Assembly: GCA_030704615.1 (NCBI GenBank)
Contig: CM060734.1
Coordinates: forward strand, 15,128,001-15,192,000
Length of the DNA: 64,000 nt
Source of the DNA: Takakia lepidozioides
Taxonomy: Eukaryota > Streptophyta > Takakiopsida > Takakiales > Takakiaceae
Direction: 5' to 3'
Part shown: positions 25,322 to 36,105 of the stretch, in pieces
How positions within the stretch are numbered: position 1 is the first letter of the stretch
How the letters are laid out: each line of letters begins with the position of its first letter
The notes under the pieces: generated by a model
Database searches by the model: none
Told to the model about the DNA's origin: nothing
What the model saw: only the letters and a program-made list of their open reading frames with translations
Translations under genes and position numbers: made by a program

Positions 25322-25660
25322 AGAGATGACAGATCTCCCAGCAAGTCAACCAATAAAGAGAATCTACTACTGGGTTTCATGAGCTCCAGTGCAGGTTCCC
25401 AAAACCTTGCTTCCAGCTGCATTGAGTCCAACTAGCCCTGCACTCCCTAACAACTACTCACATTCTGTCTCTCTCTATGATGGTTTCGATGACCCACCTC
25501 GTCCCTCTCTCGCCCAAACACACAAGCACACACATTTCTCTCCACACATACCCGCTTCTTTTCTCAGACCGGCCCAAATCACCCGCTCTCGGCTTCCTTC
25601 CTTGCGAGGATTTGTCCCTTCCCAAGGGGTTTAAGGTTTTCCGCCACCCCACACACCGTG
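25322..25660 (-). promoter_or_regulatory. MSH1 upstream region, purine-rich on the sense strand
   Basis: The 340 bases upstream of MSH1 are a CT-rich tract on the plus strand (GA-rich on the MSH1 sense strand), including a CACACAAGCACACACA stretch. Such tracts are common near plant transcription starts. No TATA box is convincing. The assignment is by position only. Confidence 0.35.
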
Positions 25661-27251
25661 TGACTACCTAGCCAGGGTTCGTGTGATCACCTGAGATGTA
25701 TTGGGTCCCACACAATCGAGGAAACGATGCACGTATGACGAACCGAACGAATTCCACAAAATGTTTTGATACCCATTGCGTCAATGACAAATTACGTGTT
25801 CGGGAAGGCCCCTGCCCGCGGGCATTCCCGAACGTGAAGAACGGCTCAGAATCTTCATCCACTTTGCAGAATGTTCGTCCAATCTGCAGAATGTTCCTCC
25901 AATTTGAGAGGCATATTCCCGTCAGGGAGGGACCTTGAATCATATAAGAAAATTCTGGGCAGTTCTTTACGCTATTTAAAGCCCACCAAAACTACACTCG
26001 GTAGGTTCTTACGTGCATGTTCACGTACTTTGGTCATATATACATCTGGGTGTGCAAACATGCACCATTGAGGCTGCAACCATCAGCGGACTGGCTGAGA
26101 ATTGTACCTAATGGCGGGAAACAAGGGAAAGATCCATAGAACATGGATGGCGCGCAACATTCATAACGCGCCGCCAGTAAGCTTGATGATGGGCCGCCGA
26201 CAGAAGAATTCTGTTCTGGACCTGTTCTGGCCGTTGCAGAGAGCATTGGGTAGCATTGAAAGATGACGGCGCAGTGGCGTAGAACAATGGACTCTGTGCG
26301 CATGTAATGAGTGGCTTTCCAGTGCGCAAGTCCAGAGCAGTGTTTTTCTTTTTCATTTTTCCAAAATCAACAGCAGACATATAAATTTTACCCAGTGCCC
26401 ATGTGGCGAGAATAACAAGGTGGCAGGGTTTGGAAAGTGGCACCTTATGTAACAGGTGGCACATTCTAACAGGTCCACGTAGTCAAATACAGGATCCTGA
26501 TATTCAGTAACTAGCGCTTTCTGGCGTACTTTTTGGACTTTTACCCCCCATAATTCCTTTGTACAAGTAGCTGACCTTTTTGCCAGGTCGAAATCTGGCG
26601 ATTTTTTGCCAGGAAAAAAAACACTCATTGATTCAGAATCTCCAGAGGTACAAGCTTGTTGGGTGCCTCCAACCTGCAAGTAACCCTCGACAACGTGATC
26701 ACATATGTGCAAGTTGCAGGTCCTCTATGTCTCACAATTGGGGGGACATTTTTCCGCTTCCGGAAATGACGTTTGCGCAAAGTTTCTTTTGTGGCTGAAG
26801 GTGGTCTCCAAAGAGTGAGAGCAAGCCTTGGTGGTTTATGCTACAACCAGCCTCTCGGGCCACTCTCTACCCATAGTTTTCGTGTTTTGCGAGGAAAAGA
26901 TGAACTCGTAAGCGTCTCAAAATCCCCATAGCACTCGGGCAGTACACCAAATGATGATCCAGTAACAGAGAATGGAGAATTCCATGTACGAGTTGGTATG
27001 GACGTCGTGCCAGAAGACACAATGTTGATTGCAGAGTTGTTGGCGGCTCTATTATTGCAATAGATGTGGCACTTCTCCGAAACGTTTCACATGGAAAGAG
27101 AGACGCAGCTTCTCCAACGGTCCAAGATCTCCGGACAGTCTCTTGGCTGAATGGAAGAAGATCCGGAAAAAATCACGAATTGTCACCGGGAAAGCCGCGG
27201 TCATCATGAACGAGGACTTCATCAAGTTCCATGACACAACATCTTTCGGCT
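25661..27251. other. Intergenic, nothing recognised
   Basis: Only short unsupported frames are seen. One local direct repeat, CAGAATGTTC followed by GTCCAATC or CTCCAATT, occurs around 25868-25905. No RNA gene or transposon end was identified. Confidence 0.4.
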
Positions 27252-27437
27252 TTATACTAAGAAAGCACGCAGGATGGTCTTCAACACATCCTTCAGGTCG
27301 ATCAGCACCTGATTGTAACCCGAGAATCCATCCATGAAAGAGTAGAGCTCCTTTCCTTCTACTTCCTCCACCAGCGTATCAATGAATGGTAAAGGAAAAT
27401 GATCCTTATGTGTTACCTTGTTAAGGGGGCCAGGCTC
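27252..27437 (-). pseudogene. Ty3/gypsy reverse transcriptase fragment
   Basis: The minus strand reads NKVTHKDHFPLPFID, then L-V-E-E-V-E-G-K-E-L-Y-S-F-M-D-G-F-S-G-Y-N-Q. This matches the gypsy RT core around the first catalytic aspartate (usually FLDGFSGYNQI). About 60 codons remain; the fragment is cut before the YxDD motif and its upstream end runs straight into a PPR-like sequence. It is a dead retrotransposon scrap. Confidence 0.85.
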
Positions 27438-27530
27438 GCACACGCATTGCATCTACAAACGAACGTGACCAGGTCTGCCTTTACCCCTTCCCGCATCATT
27501 TGCTCATAGGTCTCCAATGCCTCCATCTCG
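27428..27530 (-). pseudogene. PPR-repeat fragment joined to the RT fragment
   Basis: On the minus strand one frame gives MEALETYEQMMREGVKAD, then LVTF and NACASLAPL. This is the shape of a PLS-class pentatricopeptide repeat (A-L-x-x-Y-x-x-M...G-V-K-P-D-x-V-T-F, N-A-C-A-S-L). PPR proteins bind organellar RNA one base per repeat. Only about one repeat is present, and its downstream end fuses to the gypsy RT scrap, so this is a chimeric junk fragment and not a gene. Confidence 0.7.
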
Positions 27531-27650
27531 CATCCATGTTGGGGCATATCCCGCGATCATCACACTCTAGGTTCGTTCATCCATATTCTCAAATACCTTT
27601 GTATCCTCAATACTGCCACATCTGTCTCTGTTGCCTGTTTCTGGATACCC

Positions 27651-27872
27651 TTAATTTGACAATGTCACCATGGACCTTTTACCCTTTTCCAGGGTTGTCA
27701 AGCTCGCACACTCATTGCAAACACAAATGACCGTGACCCGGTCCGGCTTCACCCCTTCCCGCATTATTTGCTCATACGTCTCCAACGCCTCTATACCACG
27801 CCCACACTCTGCATATCCTCGCCCTTCCTGCATCATTTTCTCAAGAATAGGTCTGCAAAGCCTCCATCCCAC
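27651..27872 (-). pseudogene. Second PPR fragment, paralogous to the first
   Basis: The minus-strand frame contains G-I-E-A-L-E-T-Y-E-Q-I-M-R-E-G-V-K-P-D-R-V-T and then CNECASLTTLEKGKR. This is a PLS-class PPR repeat followed by the start of the next. The DNA is similar to the fragment at 27428-27530 (TTTGCTCATA-G/C-GTCTCCAA), so the two are copies of one source. No full PPR protein surrounds it. Confidence 0.75.
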
Positions 27873-28099
27873 GACCCCTGCATATCCTAGGATCCCCTTT
27901 TCCTGCGTATATCAGAAAAGGTGGTTTTGCCCATGTTGGAGGTATTGCCATATGTGGCAAGGATGTGGGAAGCCAAACTTCTTTTGTATCGAGACTTCGC
28001 GATTTGGTTCTTGGACTTCAAGAAGTGGCAGCAGAAGCCATTGACAACGACGATGTGCAAAAAGAGTTGACCGACTTGAAAGTCACACATATTGCAACC
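27873..28099 (+). other. Short open frame, possible captured exon
   Basis: A frame over about 27910-28095 on the plus strand reads plausibly (for example GGIAICGKDVGSQTSF, LQEVAAEAIDNDDVQKEL) and ends where the 53-bp minisatellite begins. I do not recognise it. It may be a captured exon or chance. Confidence 0.2.
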
Positions 28100-28266
28100 C
28101 TATCGCGCACCGGATTTCCATCCAGCCCCGCTCCGAATTACCTGCAAGATGGAAATTCGGCGCCAGATTTCCGTCCGGCCCTGCTCCGAATTACCTGCAG
28201 GTTGGAAATTCGACGCCGGATTTCCATCCGGCCCCGCTCCGAATTACCTGCAGGATGGAAATTCGG
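28100..28266. repeat. 53-bp minisatellite, block A (3 copies)
   Basis: CTCCGAATTACCTGCA recurs at 28131, 28184 and 28237, exactly 53 bp apart. Each unit pairs GGATTTCCRTCC with GGATGGAAATTC, an imperfect dyad, around GGCGCC. Because 53 is not a multiple of three, successive copies rotate through all frames, which explains several overlapping but meaningless open frames. Confidence 0.95.
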
Positions 28267-28407
28267 CCATAAGAAGAGTTCTGTACATTGCTGCGGAGTT
28301 TCTGGATCTAGTTTCAGAGGAGTTATGGTAGACGTCAATATTTGAGGTGGGTTGCTGCTAATGTAGACATTAGCAAGAAAATTTGTTTTGTCTTTAAAGG
28401 GCAAAAT

Positions 28408-28660
28408 CCATGTCCGCTCCGAATTACCTGCAGGTTGGAAATTCGGCGCCGGATTTCCGTCCGGCCCCGCTCCGAATTACCTGCAGGATGGAAATTCGGC
28501 GCCGGATTTCCGTCCGGCCACGCTCCGAATTACCTGCAGGATGGAAATTCGGCACCGGACTTCCCTCCGGCCCCGCTCCGAATTACCTGCAGGTTGAAAA
28601 TTCGGCGCCGGATTTCCATCCGGCCGCGCTCCGACTTACCTGCAGGATGGACTTTTCCAT
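28408..28660. repeat. 53-bp minisatellite, block B (5 copies)
   Basis: The same unit recurs at 28417, 28470, 28523, 28576 and 28629, again at exactly 53 bp. It is separated from block A by about 140 bp of unrelated sequence. Copies differ by scattered substitutions, but spacing is strictly kept. Confidence 0.95.
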
Positions 28661-28722
28661 CCGGCGTCTCGTGGATGAGAACGGCTCGGGCGGAGGGAGG
28701 GCCACATTGCGTCCTACTTCAT

Positions 28723-28763
28723 CCGCTGGATGGAAATTCGGCGCCGTTTTTTTCATCCAGCGG
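28723..28763. repeat. Hairpin holding the GGAAATTCGGCGCC core
   Basis: CCGCTGGATG and its reverse complement CATCCAGCGG flank a loop that contains GAAATTCGGCGCC and a T-run. The loop core matches the neighbouring minisatellite and the array at 39.9-40.6 kb. Confidence 0.85.
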
Positions 28764-29873
28764 GCGACTGATGAAGTCTCGGGGGGAGGGTGGGCCTGTC
28801 GGCGCCTGTGGGCGCCTGTGGCCGACCTCCATACCAACGACAGTTAATGGCGCAGTTGCGCATTAAATGTTGTCTACCGTCGGTTTTGAACCGGATGTTC
28901 CACAAGGATTCCACGCTTGCTTCCCGGATACGCCTTCGACACCTGATGTGACGCTTGGATGAAATTCCATTCCAGGCATGTACGCACGCATACCTCGGGA
29001 GATTTTTTCTTTTGCTGGGACTTATGCCGCGTGGAGAAGGGCGTGGCTCTCCTGAGAGAAACCCCACACCCAGACCGCGGCGGAAGCTGAAGCCTTTGTA
29101 CTACGGGCGGCGTCCAACCTCTCGCATGGCCAAACTAAAGCTCCAGCAGGAGATCCCATTGTCTTGCTCACAGCCCGCGCCAACTGAAGCCGAGCACTCT
29201 CAGTCAAGCCTCTTCCTCTTTAGCTTTGTGTAACATGTGCGGTCTTCCTTGCTTTTTTGTTTGTTTGTTTTGGCATCTTCAGCCTGGCAGCCCTGGAAGT
29301 GCATGGTTGCATCGCAAAAGCACGAGCTGGTGAGATGAATGATCAAGGTCAGAGGGGTTAAAAAGGAGCCAGGTCATTGCAAAAGCAGGAGTTGGTGAGA
29401 AGAATGATGAAGGTCAGAGGGGTTAGAGCCAGGTCGTTGCTGCATTGAGATTTGCAACAGGGTGCACACCTTCGCTGTAGATGACAGGTTGCATCCCAAA
29501 ATTAAGGAAATCCATGCTGAGCTGAGAAGATTGTCTGGGCAGATGAAGTGCCTTCAAAACATTTCACCCTCTTTTCCTGTCTTATCGAAATCATCCTTAA
29601 ATTTTCATGTTGATTTCAGCAAGCTACTGGTTGAGTGAACCTTAGATAGTTTGCAATGCGTGTGCAAAGCCGGCAGCTCTGGAAAAGGCTGCTTCTGCAT
29701 GTGATTCTTAGGGATTGTTTGGGTTTGTTTTCATGCTTGTTCCATGCCACTCCATACTTGGTTTTGTTTTGTTTTCATTGTTTTTCCACGATTGTTGCGA
29801 TGGTGGTTGCGATGCTCGTTGCGATGGTGGTTTTCATTGCGATGTTGGTTCTCATGATTGTTGGGGATGACAG
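28764..29873. other. Intergenic with a short tandem duplication and a GATGGTGGTTGC-rich stretch
   Basis: Two imperfect copies of a ~70-bp block (CAAAAGCACGAGCTGGTGAGA / CAAAAGCAGGAGTTGGTGAGA, then AAGGTCAGAGGGGTTA) lie at about 29318-29435. A GATGGTGGTTGCGATGCTCG-like low-complexity run is at 29800-29860. It ends in GATGACAG, a possible splice acceptor for the hAT gene. No coding gene is supported. Confidence 0.45.
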
Positions 29874-32298
29874 AGTGACGACGAGCCCGACACGCTAGTG
29901 GTATCATCGACAGCTCCAACTGCTCGAGCAGCCATTCCAAAAGCCGCTACTCATCGCATGTTTGGATCGCCCAACTTGGGGCGGGAGGGCAAACTAAATC
30001 CTTTTGTTGGTGGACGGGAGGACCTGTAGCGAGAGTACGACAGAATAGGCATTGGGGAGGTTGGTGCAGGTGGCATGGCAGGTGAAGGGCGTCGGATGAG
30101 GACAACGGATCCGGCAATGGAGGAAGTTGATGCACATGCAGTAGGGCCCGCCCACGCAAAGAAGAAGAAGAAAGCCAAGCACATGCAATCCCCGGCGAGA
30201 GAGCCGTCACGGGCTGTGGAGGGGGGAGTGAGCAGGGCGCGCGAGGGTGTCAGTTCGCCTCAATCAAAGGTGGTCGTCCTGGAGGCCTCCCCTGCTGCTA
30301 CCCCTAGTAAGAAACATAAGGCCCGTTAGAGGGCAAAAGAGAGGGCAAAAGAACAGGCGAGACATAAGGCTAGCCAGGAGGCAACAGAAAAGGCCACTGA
30401 AGAGGCCAGGGTTGTCGAAATGACAGATGCCCATGTAAGTGAGGGACGCACAGAGATGATGGATCCCTCCAAGACACCACAAACAGGCAGTAACACACCG
30501 GTTACACCATCGTGGGTGGGAGCAGCCCACCAAATTACCCATACGGTGGAGACTAGAGGAGGGGAAAGAACACCACAAAGAGCACGGATTGTGGAAGTTC
30601 GAGGTGAAGCCGGGGAGAGGGCAGTAGAGACGGGGAGAGTACTCGAGGTGGTTCCGGCAGTGGTTGACCATGTTGAGGACAACGAGAGGGAGCTTTCTGA
30701 CCAGGATGACATCCTCTCGGACATCCCCAGGCCCCAAACCCGGAGCATACAGGCTGGATTTGGCGGTCCGGGAACCCCCCTGCAACAGATGTCATGTCGG
30801 AGGCGGATATGAAGTTGGCCACTGCCAAGATGTTGGAGGTAACCCACAACAACATTGGCAAGGTCCTGGGGGGCATGGTGTACCCGGCCAAGCTTCGGAT
30901 TCCCCTTTGCCGCTTGGTTTCATTGCAGGTGGTGAAAGAGCGAGCGTTGTCCGAGTACCATTGCTTCTCGGATCGGCAGAATCCTTTCCATGACATGTCG
31001 GATCCAAAAGCAATGAACATGTTGCCACATGAATGGTGGGATCTGATTGGAGCTGGAGCAAGAACGTTAGCTCCCATTGCAAAGCGTATTCTTACTCAAG
31101 TGTGCTCTGCCTCGTCCTGTGAGCGGAACTGGAGCAGTTACTCGTTTGTTCACAACAAGATTCGCAACAGGTTGAATCCTGCCAGGGCTGACAAATTGGT
31201 TTATGTCTACACAAATTGTAGGCTACTGCGAGAGAGGAGAGCAAGTGACGCATCTGCATGGTACGAGAAGAATATGTTGTCTGAAGAATCTGCCTCAGAG
31301 GTCCAATCTAGCAGCAATGATGACACTGACACCGCGAGGGACTCCGACTCCGACGGTTGGGATGGGTCCGATGATGTGGGTAATCCTCCACATGACCCAT
31401 ATGAATTTAATGACGATGATGCTGCAATGCATCCATCATTCGATGACCTTGTTAGTGATGAACTGCGACATGGTGTCATCCCAATTGCGGACCCCCTTCC
31501 TCCAGTGGAGCACACTCTCAACAATGAAATTGAGGTCAACTCTCCCCCACCACGAGTTCCACGGACTGCGGGAGATGTGCAGGTCGAATCGTCGGATGAT
31601 GACAACCGGCCGTTGTCATTCCTTCACCGACATCGTGCCCCTGTGAACCGTGCTCCTGTGAACCGTGCTCCATCTCACCCCGCTCCATCTCATGTTTCTC
31701 TTCCTCAAGCCAGTCCATCCCATGCTGGTCCATCTAGTCTCTCTCCCCCTCATGTAATTCCTTCCATCACTACTCTGATCCTGGGAGATGGTTCTTTTGC
31801 TGCGGGACTTCTGCAAGTCGAACCATCGGATGACGACGACCGGCCATTGTCGTTTCATCTGGCCCGATGACGTCCGCATGTGAACTGTGCTCCTCGACCC
31901 TCGCTGGTCCATCTCATGCCCCTTCCTCTCATGTCGGCCCCTCTGATGTACGTGCAAGTAGCCTTCCTCATACGAGACTTGCTCCAAGGCCACCACGAAA
32001 TCCGGGACAAGCCCAGAAACGACAGAGAATTGTGCAACCTTTTGTTGGTGACCGACCTGTGAACAGGCCTGATACCCTAGATGGTATTCATGATAGGAGT
32101 GGCAATCGACTAGAGAGACAACTGAACGTACTTCGAGGACGACTATAGGTCCAACGGCCAGTTGCCTCTGGAAACGAAAGAACATATGGAGATCATGATT
32201 CTAGCACTGATAATGGGAACGGGGGTGAAGTGAGTAGGGACGAAGATTTTGTACTAGACGTGAGATCATACCATCATCGTCGTGCCAGACGGAATTAG
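29874..32298 (+). pseudogene. hAT transposase, internally deleted and decayed
   Basis: The C-terminal part (about 31020-31230) is a clear hAT dimerisation region: EWWDLIGAGA, IAKRILTQVCSASSCERNWS, SFVHNKIRNRLNP, KLVYVYTNCRLL. hAT transposases move elements by cut and paste with 8-bp target duplications. Upstream, one frame from about 29874 encodes a lysine-rich, low-complexity N terminus interrupted by TAG near 30030 and at 30327. It changes frame near 30800 (start of the downstream frame at 30794). The RNase H-like catalytic core expected between N terminus and dimerisation region is absent. After it comes an acidic, Ser/Pro/His-rich tail with R-A-P-V-N repeats, a frameshift near 31870 and TAG at 32146. 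Non-functional. Confidence 0.8.
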
Positions 32299-32621
32299 GT
32301 ACAGCTATAACTTCTGTGACCTGTCACATGATGTGTAATATGTTTCCATGGATATCCATGTTTCAGTGTAGGTACATGCATACGTGTACGGAAATAAAAA
32401 TGGTGGAATATGTGTACCCAAAAAAGGGTTTGGTGGTTGTGCGTGTGTTTGTGTTTTGTCATTACCTTTACATTGTTGATTTCCTATTATGGTTTCGAAA
32501 GCCACAAAAGCCAGGTGCAGCTCCCAACATTCATCTTCCCCTTCACAAATCCATGGAGAGTCGATACATGTGCTTTTCATCGGCCTCTTCAAACATACAT
32601 ACAGGTGCAAGGGGACCAACC
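32299..32621. other. Spacer between hAT remnant and the dyad-repeat segment
   Basis: Nothing coding is supported. It is AT-rich with simple T/A runs and ends at the first copy of the GTGGTCGCAC repeat. Confidence 0.4.
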
Positions 32622-32790
32622 TCCTAGTGGTCGCACATATTTAAAAAAAAACAATTGTGTGACCACCAGTAGCGGTCGTCGCAGCTGTTAAAATAAAAGA
32701 AAAATGTTGCGACCACCCCCCTGCTGGTAGTCGCACCTATTTACTGATTTACTGATTACCCCTGCTGGTGGTCGTAGATTTTATTTTATT
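32622..32790. repeat. GTGGTCGCAC dyad array, left copy
   Basis: About three degenerate units of GTGCGACCACC...GGTGGTCGCAC separated by A/T-rich spacers. The arms are reverse complements, so each unit can fold into a hairpin. The same family forms the right array at 37978-38312. Confidence 0.85.
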
Positions 32791-32994
32791 TTATTTTGGG
32801 AAACACCTGGGAGTGACAGCTCACAAATTAGGCCCCTTAGTAGTGAGAGGAGAAAATAACCTCTTTCATAGAGGCGTAGGAATGGGGCACCACACACGAA
32901 CCATACCACACCCATCAAGTAGCGGGCAGGACATCATACGGTTCGATGGAAACGACGAGGTGGAAAAGGAGGAAAGGCGGATTGAAACGACGAT

Positions 32995-33435
32995 GTGGAA
33001 GAAGGAGGAAATGCATACCAACCTCCAGATTATACGCTGCAACAGATCTCCGCAGCCAGGCCTTCAACGTCTGAGGTGGAGGGGGGCGAGGTACGCTCTT
33101 CGTTGGAGGAACAGTTGGCCGTACATGAACAGCACATCAAAGACCTGCAGGACATTGTTCATTTGCAACGGTGGCAAATAGCGAAGTTGCTAGAAAGAAT
33201 GGGATTGAGGACTCTTGACAGCGTACGCGGTGTGCTTCAGGACCCGAGACCAATCACCAACGAGCAAGACATATTGGCGCGTTTGAATATGCCACCAATG
33301 GACATTGACCGCGTCATCGACGGGGTTGACTCAATCGGGCATGGGAATGAAGTGCAAACGTCTGAACTGGACCCGGCAAGGATTGAGGAAGAAAGACTTG
33401 CGGCAGAGAGGGCAGAAAAGGGAAGGACCCCATAG
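32995..33435 (+). CDS. Unknown protein with a predicted coiled coil
   Basis: This frame encodes 146 residues. Residues ~36-66 (SLEEQLAVHEQHIKDLQDIV, then Q-I-A-K-L-L-E-R-M) form a heptad-like helix likely to be a coiled coil. The C terminus is charged (IEEERLAAERAEKGR). No family is recognised. An upstream frame overlaps the start, and the stop at 33433 is followed by sequence that continues plausibly in another frame, so it may be the first part of a longer broken protein that includes 33576-34028. It lies inside the dyad-bounded segment and converges with the kinase-like gene. Confidence 0.45.
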   Translation: MEEGGNAYQPPDYTLQQISAARPSTSEVEGGEVRSSLEEQLAVHEQHIKDLQDIVHLQRWQIAKLLERMGLRTLDSVRGVLQDPRPITNEQDILARLNMPPMDIDRVIDGVDSIGHGNEVQTSELDPARIEEERLAAERAEKGRTP

Positions 33436-33575
33436 TGGAAATTGGAGAATGTTCAGCCGTGTAAATTACATCGGCCCAAGAACAGGAATTATAGCAGCTT
33501 GTGGGGGAACGTGAGCAAGCTAGGGCTGTTGCATAACGGTACTCAAATGCCATGCAAATCCGATCGTGGCCATGA

Positions 33576-34028
33576 TTGAAGGGGAATTGGCGGAATTGGG
33601 TGACATGGACGGGCCATCTAGCATTGCGGGAAACACGGATAGAAGAAGCGTTGTCCTCCCTCCAACATGCAGCACGTTTGTCGAATCGAAGGGTAGATAA
33701 CATCTATGCTAATTTGCAAAGGCACGACACTGTGCGTGATGTATTCACGTCGAAGTATACTGGATTCACCACATGGGGTGATGTGCATGCCATGTTTGAG
33801 CACTGTGTACATACAATTTCTGATACCAATAACAGCATAAACTGGGATTTGAAAGTAGAGGAGGAGTGGGACACCAGGCCGAGGATGTCATCCTACATTA
33901 ATGAGGATAAACGGACGTGGATACCACAGAGCAATCCAGCATCATGGGTAACAGATGGTACGGTGTGCACAATGTGCCCAATGGGCCGACGGATGGTTGC
34001 ATATCCAAATGATTTTTGTTCGCTTTGA
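33576..34028 (+). CDS. Unknown protein, probable continuation of the preceding ORF
   Basis: This frame encodes ~150 residues with ordinary composition: an amphipathic N-terminal part (RIEEALSSLQHAARLSNRRV), then a Trp/Tyr-containing region (YTGFTTWGDVHAMFEHCVH) and a Cys pair near the C terminus (VCTMCPMGRR). No family is recognised. It is separated from the upstream ORF by a 140-bp gap with frame changes, consistent with one decayed gene. Neighbours are the coiled-coil ORF on the left and minisatellites on the right. Confidence 0.4.
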   Translation: MKGNWRNWVTWTGHLALRETRIEEALSSLQHAARLSNRRVDNIYANLQRHDTVRDVFTSKYTGFTTWGDVHAMFEHCVHTISDTNNSINWDLKVEEEWDTRPRMSSYINEDKRTWIPQSNPASWVTDGTVCTMCPMGRRMVAYPNDFCSL

Positions 34029-34055
34029 GACTTGGCCAGTGTGTTCAATGTACCA

Positions 34056-35260
34056 TCTGATAGGTCCCAGTGTAATATGAGATCAATTGTTAACGATTGA
34101 TCATGAATCATCCAACAGGGGAACTGTTGGTTCACCCTTTGAACCATTTAACATTGACATCATACTTGTCCAGTAATTTTAAGAGGGCATGTACAAGACA
34201 CTCGCAAAATTTCAAATGAATCCAAAATCATTTGGCAGGGGAATGATTGGTTCACCCATAGCCAATTTCAGGGGCTGAAATTGCCATTTATGGGGTTCGA
34301 ATTGCCAATTTGAGGGGCTAGACTTGCAATTTGAGGGGCTGAAACTGCCATTCCAGGGTCTTCAATTGCCAATTTCAGGGGCTGCACTAACAATTGCCAT
34401 TTCACAGGCTACAGTTGCAATTTGAGGGGCGGGAATTGTCATTTTTGGGGCTAGAAGTGCAATTTGAGGGGTTGGAATTAAATTTCAGGGGCTTCAATTG
34501 CAATTTGAGGGGTTGGAATTGACAATTTCAAGGGCTCAAATTACAATTTGAGGGGCGGCCGGTGTTGGTCATTTTAGGGACTGGCAATACCAATTTTAAG
34601 GGCTTGAATTGCATTTTGAATTGTAATTCAAGGGTTACAATGGGCCATTGGGGGGCTAGAATTACCAAAGCAATGACATCCAAAGCAATATAAAATCATT
34701 TGATAGCGGAATGATTGGTTCACCCTTTCAACCATTTTTTATTCACGTCATATTTGTCCGGTGCTTGTAGGAGGGCATGTGGCTGACACTTGCAAAGCTT
34801 CAAAGCAATGTAAAATCATTTGATAGGGGAACGATTGGTTCACCCTTTCAACCATATTCTACTACCTCATACTTGTCCGATACCTTTAAAATGGCATGTG
34901 AAAGACACTTGCAAAGCTTTAAAGCACTCCAAAATCATTTGATATGTTCATGATTGATTCACCCTTTTAACCATTTTAGATTGATTTGAAACTTGTGAAA
35001 GACCTGTAAGAGGGCATGTACAAGACACTTGCAAAGTTTCAAATCAATTTAAAATCATTTGGTAGGGGGACGATTGGTTCACCCTTTAAACCATTTTAGA
35101 TTGATGTCATACTTCTCAAAGACGTGTAAGATGGCATGTAGAAGACACTTGCAAAGTTTCGGAGCAATAAAATATCATTTCATCGGGGAAGTTTCCGTTC
35201 ACCCTTTCATCCAATTTTGAATTGAACTGCATTTTTACTAAATAAAATGATTTAGAAGGC
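34056..35260. repeat. ~120-bp minisatellite (CATTTGATAGGGGAACGATTGG family)
   Basis: Degenerate copies of a unit run through AAAATCATTTG, GGGGAACGATTGGTTCACCC, AACCATTTTAGATTGA, CATACTTGTCC, GAGGGCATGTACAAGACAC and TTGCAAAGTTTC. Copies start near 34077, 34215, 34690, 34810, 34928, 35050 and 35170, about 120 bp apart where adjacent. The run is interrupted at 34255-34660 by a shorter repeat. Confidence 0.85.
34255..34660. repeat. ~20-30 bp repeat of AATTTGAGGGGCTGGAATTGC
   Basis: Around fifteen variants of CAATTTGAGGGGCTGGAATTG and CAATTTCAGGGGCTT are strung together. The block lies inside the 120-bp minisatellite, suggesting local slippage. Confidence 0.85.
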
Positions 35261-35775
35261 ATAGGATTGTGGGGCGCAATGAGTGTGGGGCGCAATGATT
35301 TTGTTTTTGGCTTGATTTTGTTCTGTGAGTTGAACCCTCACACCACCACATCCTTGCCAAAAAATGTACCAAAGAAAAATGTTTGAAAAAAAACGTTCAT
35401 CCTTTGCTCTATGCTCACTATTGCAGAACTTTCTATGAAGAGTGCATGAAGTTGAAGATAACTTCACCTTAGAGTGCAAATGAGGGAATAAAATGTGTTT
35501 TGGATGCAGACGATGTTTGTTCATGGTGATATTTTGCATGCAACTCTTCATGTTGTTATCAAGCATATGACTTCAGAATGGAATTAAAAACAATTCATGT
35601 GCAGGCGAAAGGTTGTTTCTCCTTATGAATTTGAATAACCGATTCAAATAACTTTGTTGAAGTTCAACTTTGGTCCATATGTGCTTAAGTATGTACAAAT
35701 CACGTACACAAAGTTGCAAGCGACGAAATAATCATTTGCCCCCCTAACGACTCGTTAAACCTTTCAACCAATTTT
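35261..35775. other. AT-rich spacer
   Basis: No gene or clear repeat is seen. A duplicated GTGGGGCGCAATGA occurs at about 35270-35300. Confidence 0.4.
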
Positions 35776-35945
35776 CAATCATGAATCATTTAATAGGGGA
35801 ACTATTGGTTCACCCTTAGAACCATTTTAGATTGACCTCATACTTGTCCGGTAACTTAAAGAGGGCATGTACAACACACTCCCAAAGTTTCAAATCAATC
35901 TAAAATCATTTGGCAGGGGAACGATTGGTTCACCCATTGACCCGG
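35776..35945. repeat. Outlying copies of the ~120-bp minisatellite
   Basis: One full copy and one partial copy of the same unit (GGGGAACTATTGGTTCACCC, CATACTTGTCCGG, GAGGGCATGTACAA) appear after the 500-bp spacer, next to the 3' end of the kinase-like gene. Confidence 0.8.
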
Positions 35946-36105
35946 TGTACACTGTCACTCTTCAAGATTCGTGGGTGTGGTGCTTGATTATCCCATATGA
36001 TGGACCCAGGTGCCATGGCCAAGTAACAAACCATTAAAACATTATGGTACGAGACAAACATAATTGAAAACAACATTTATTCAAACATGATGTTCAGTCA
36101 GAGGT

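Noticed and set aside
28100-28660. CRISPR-like look of the 53-bp repeats
   Set aside because: There are no unique spacers; units are contiguous, and the genome is eukaryotic.
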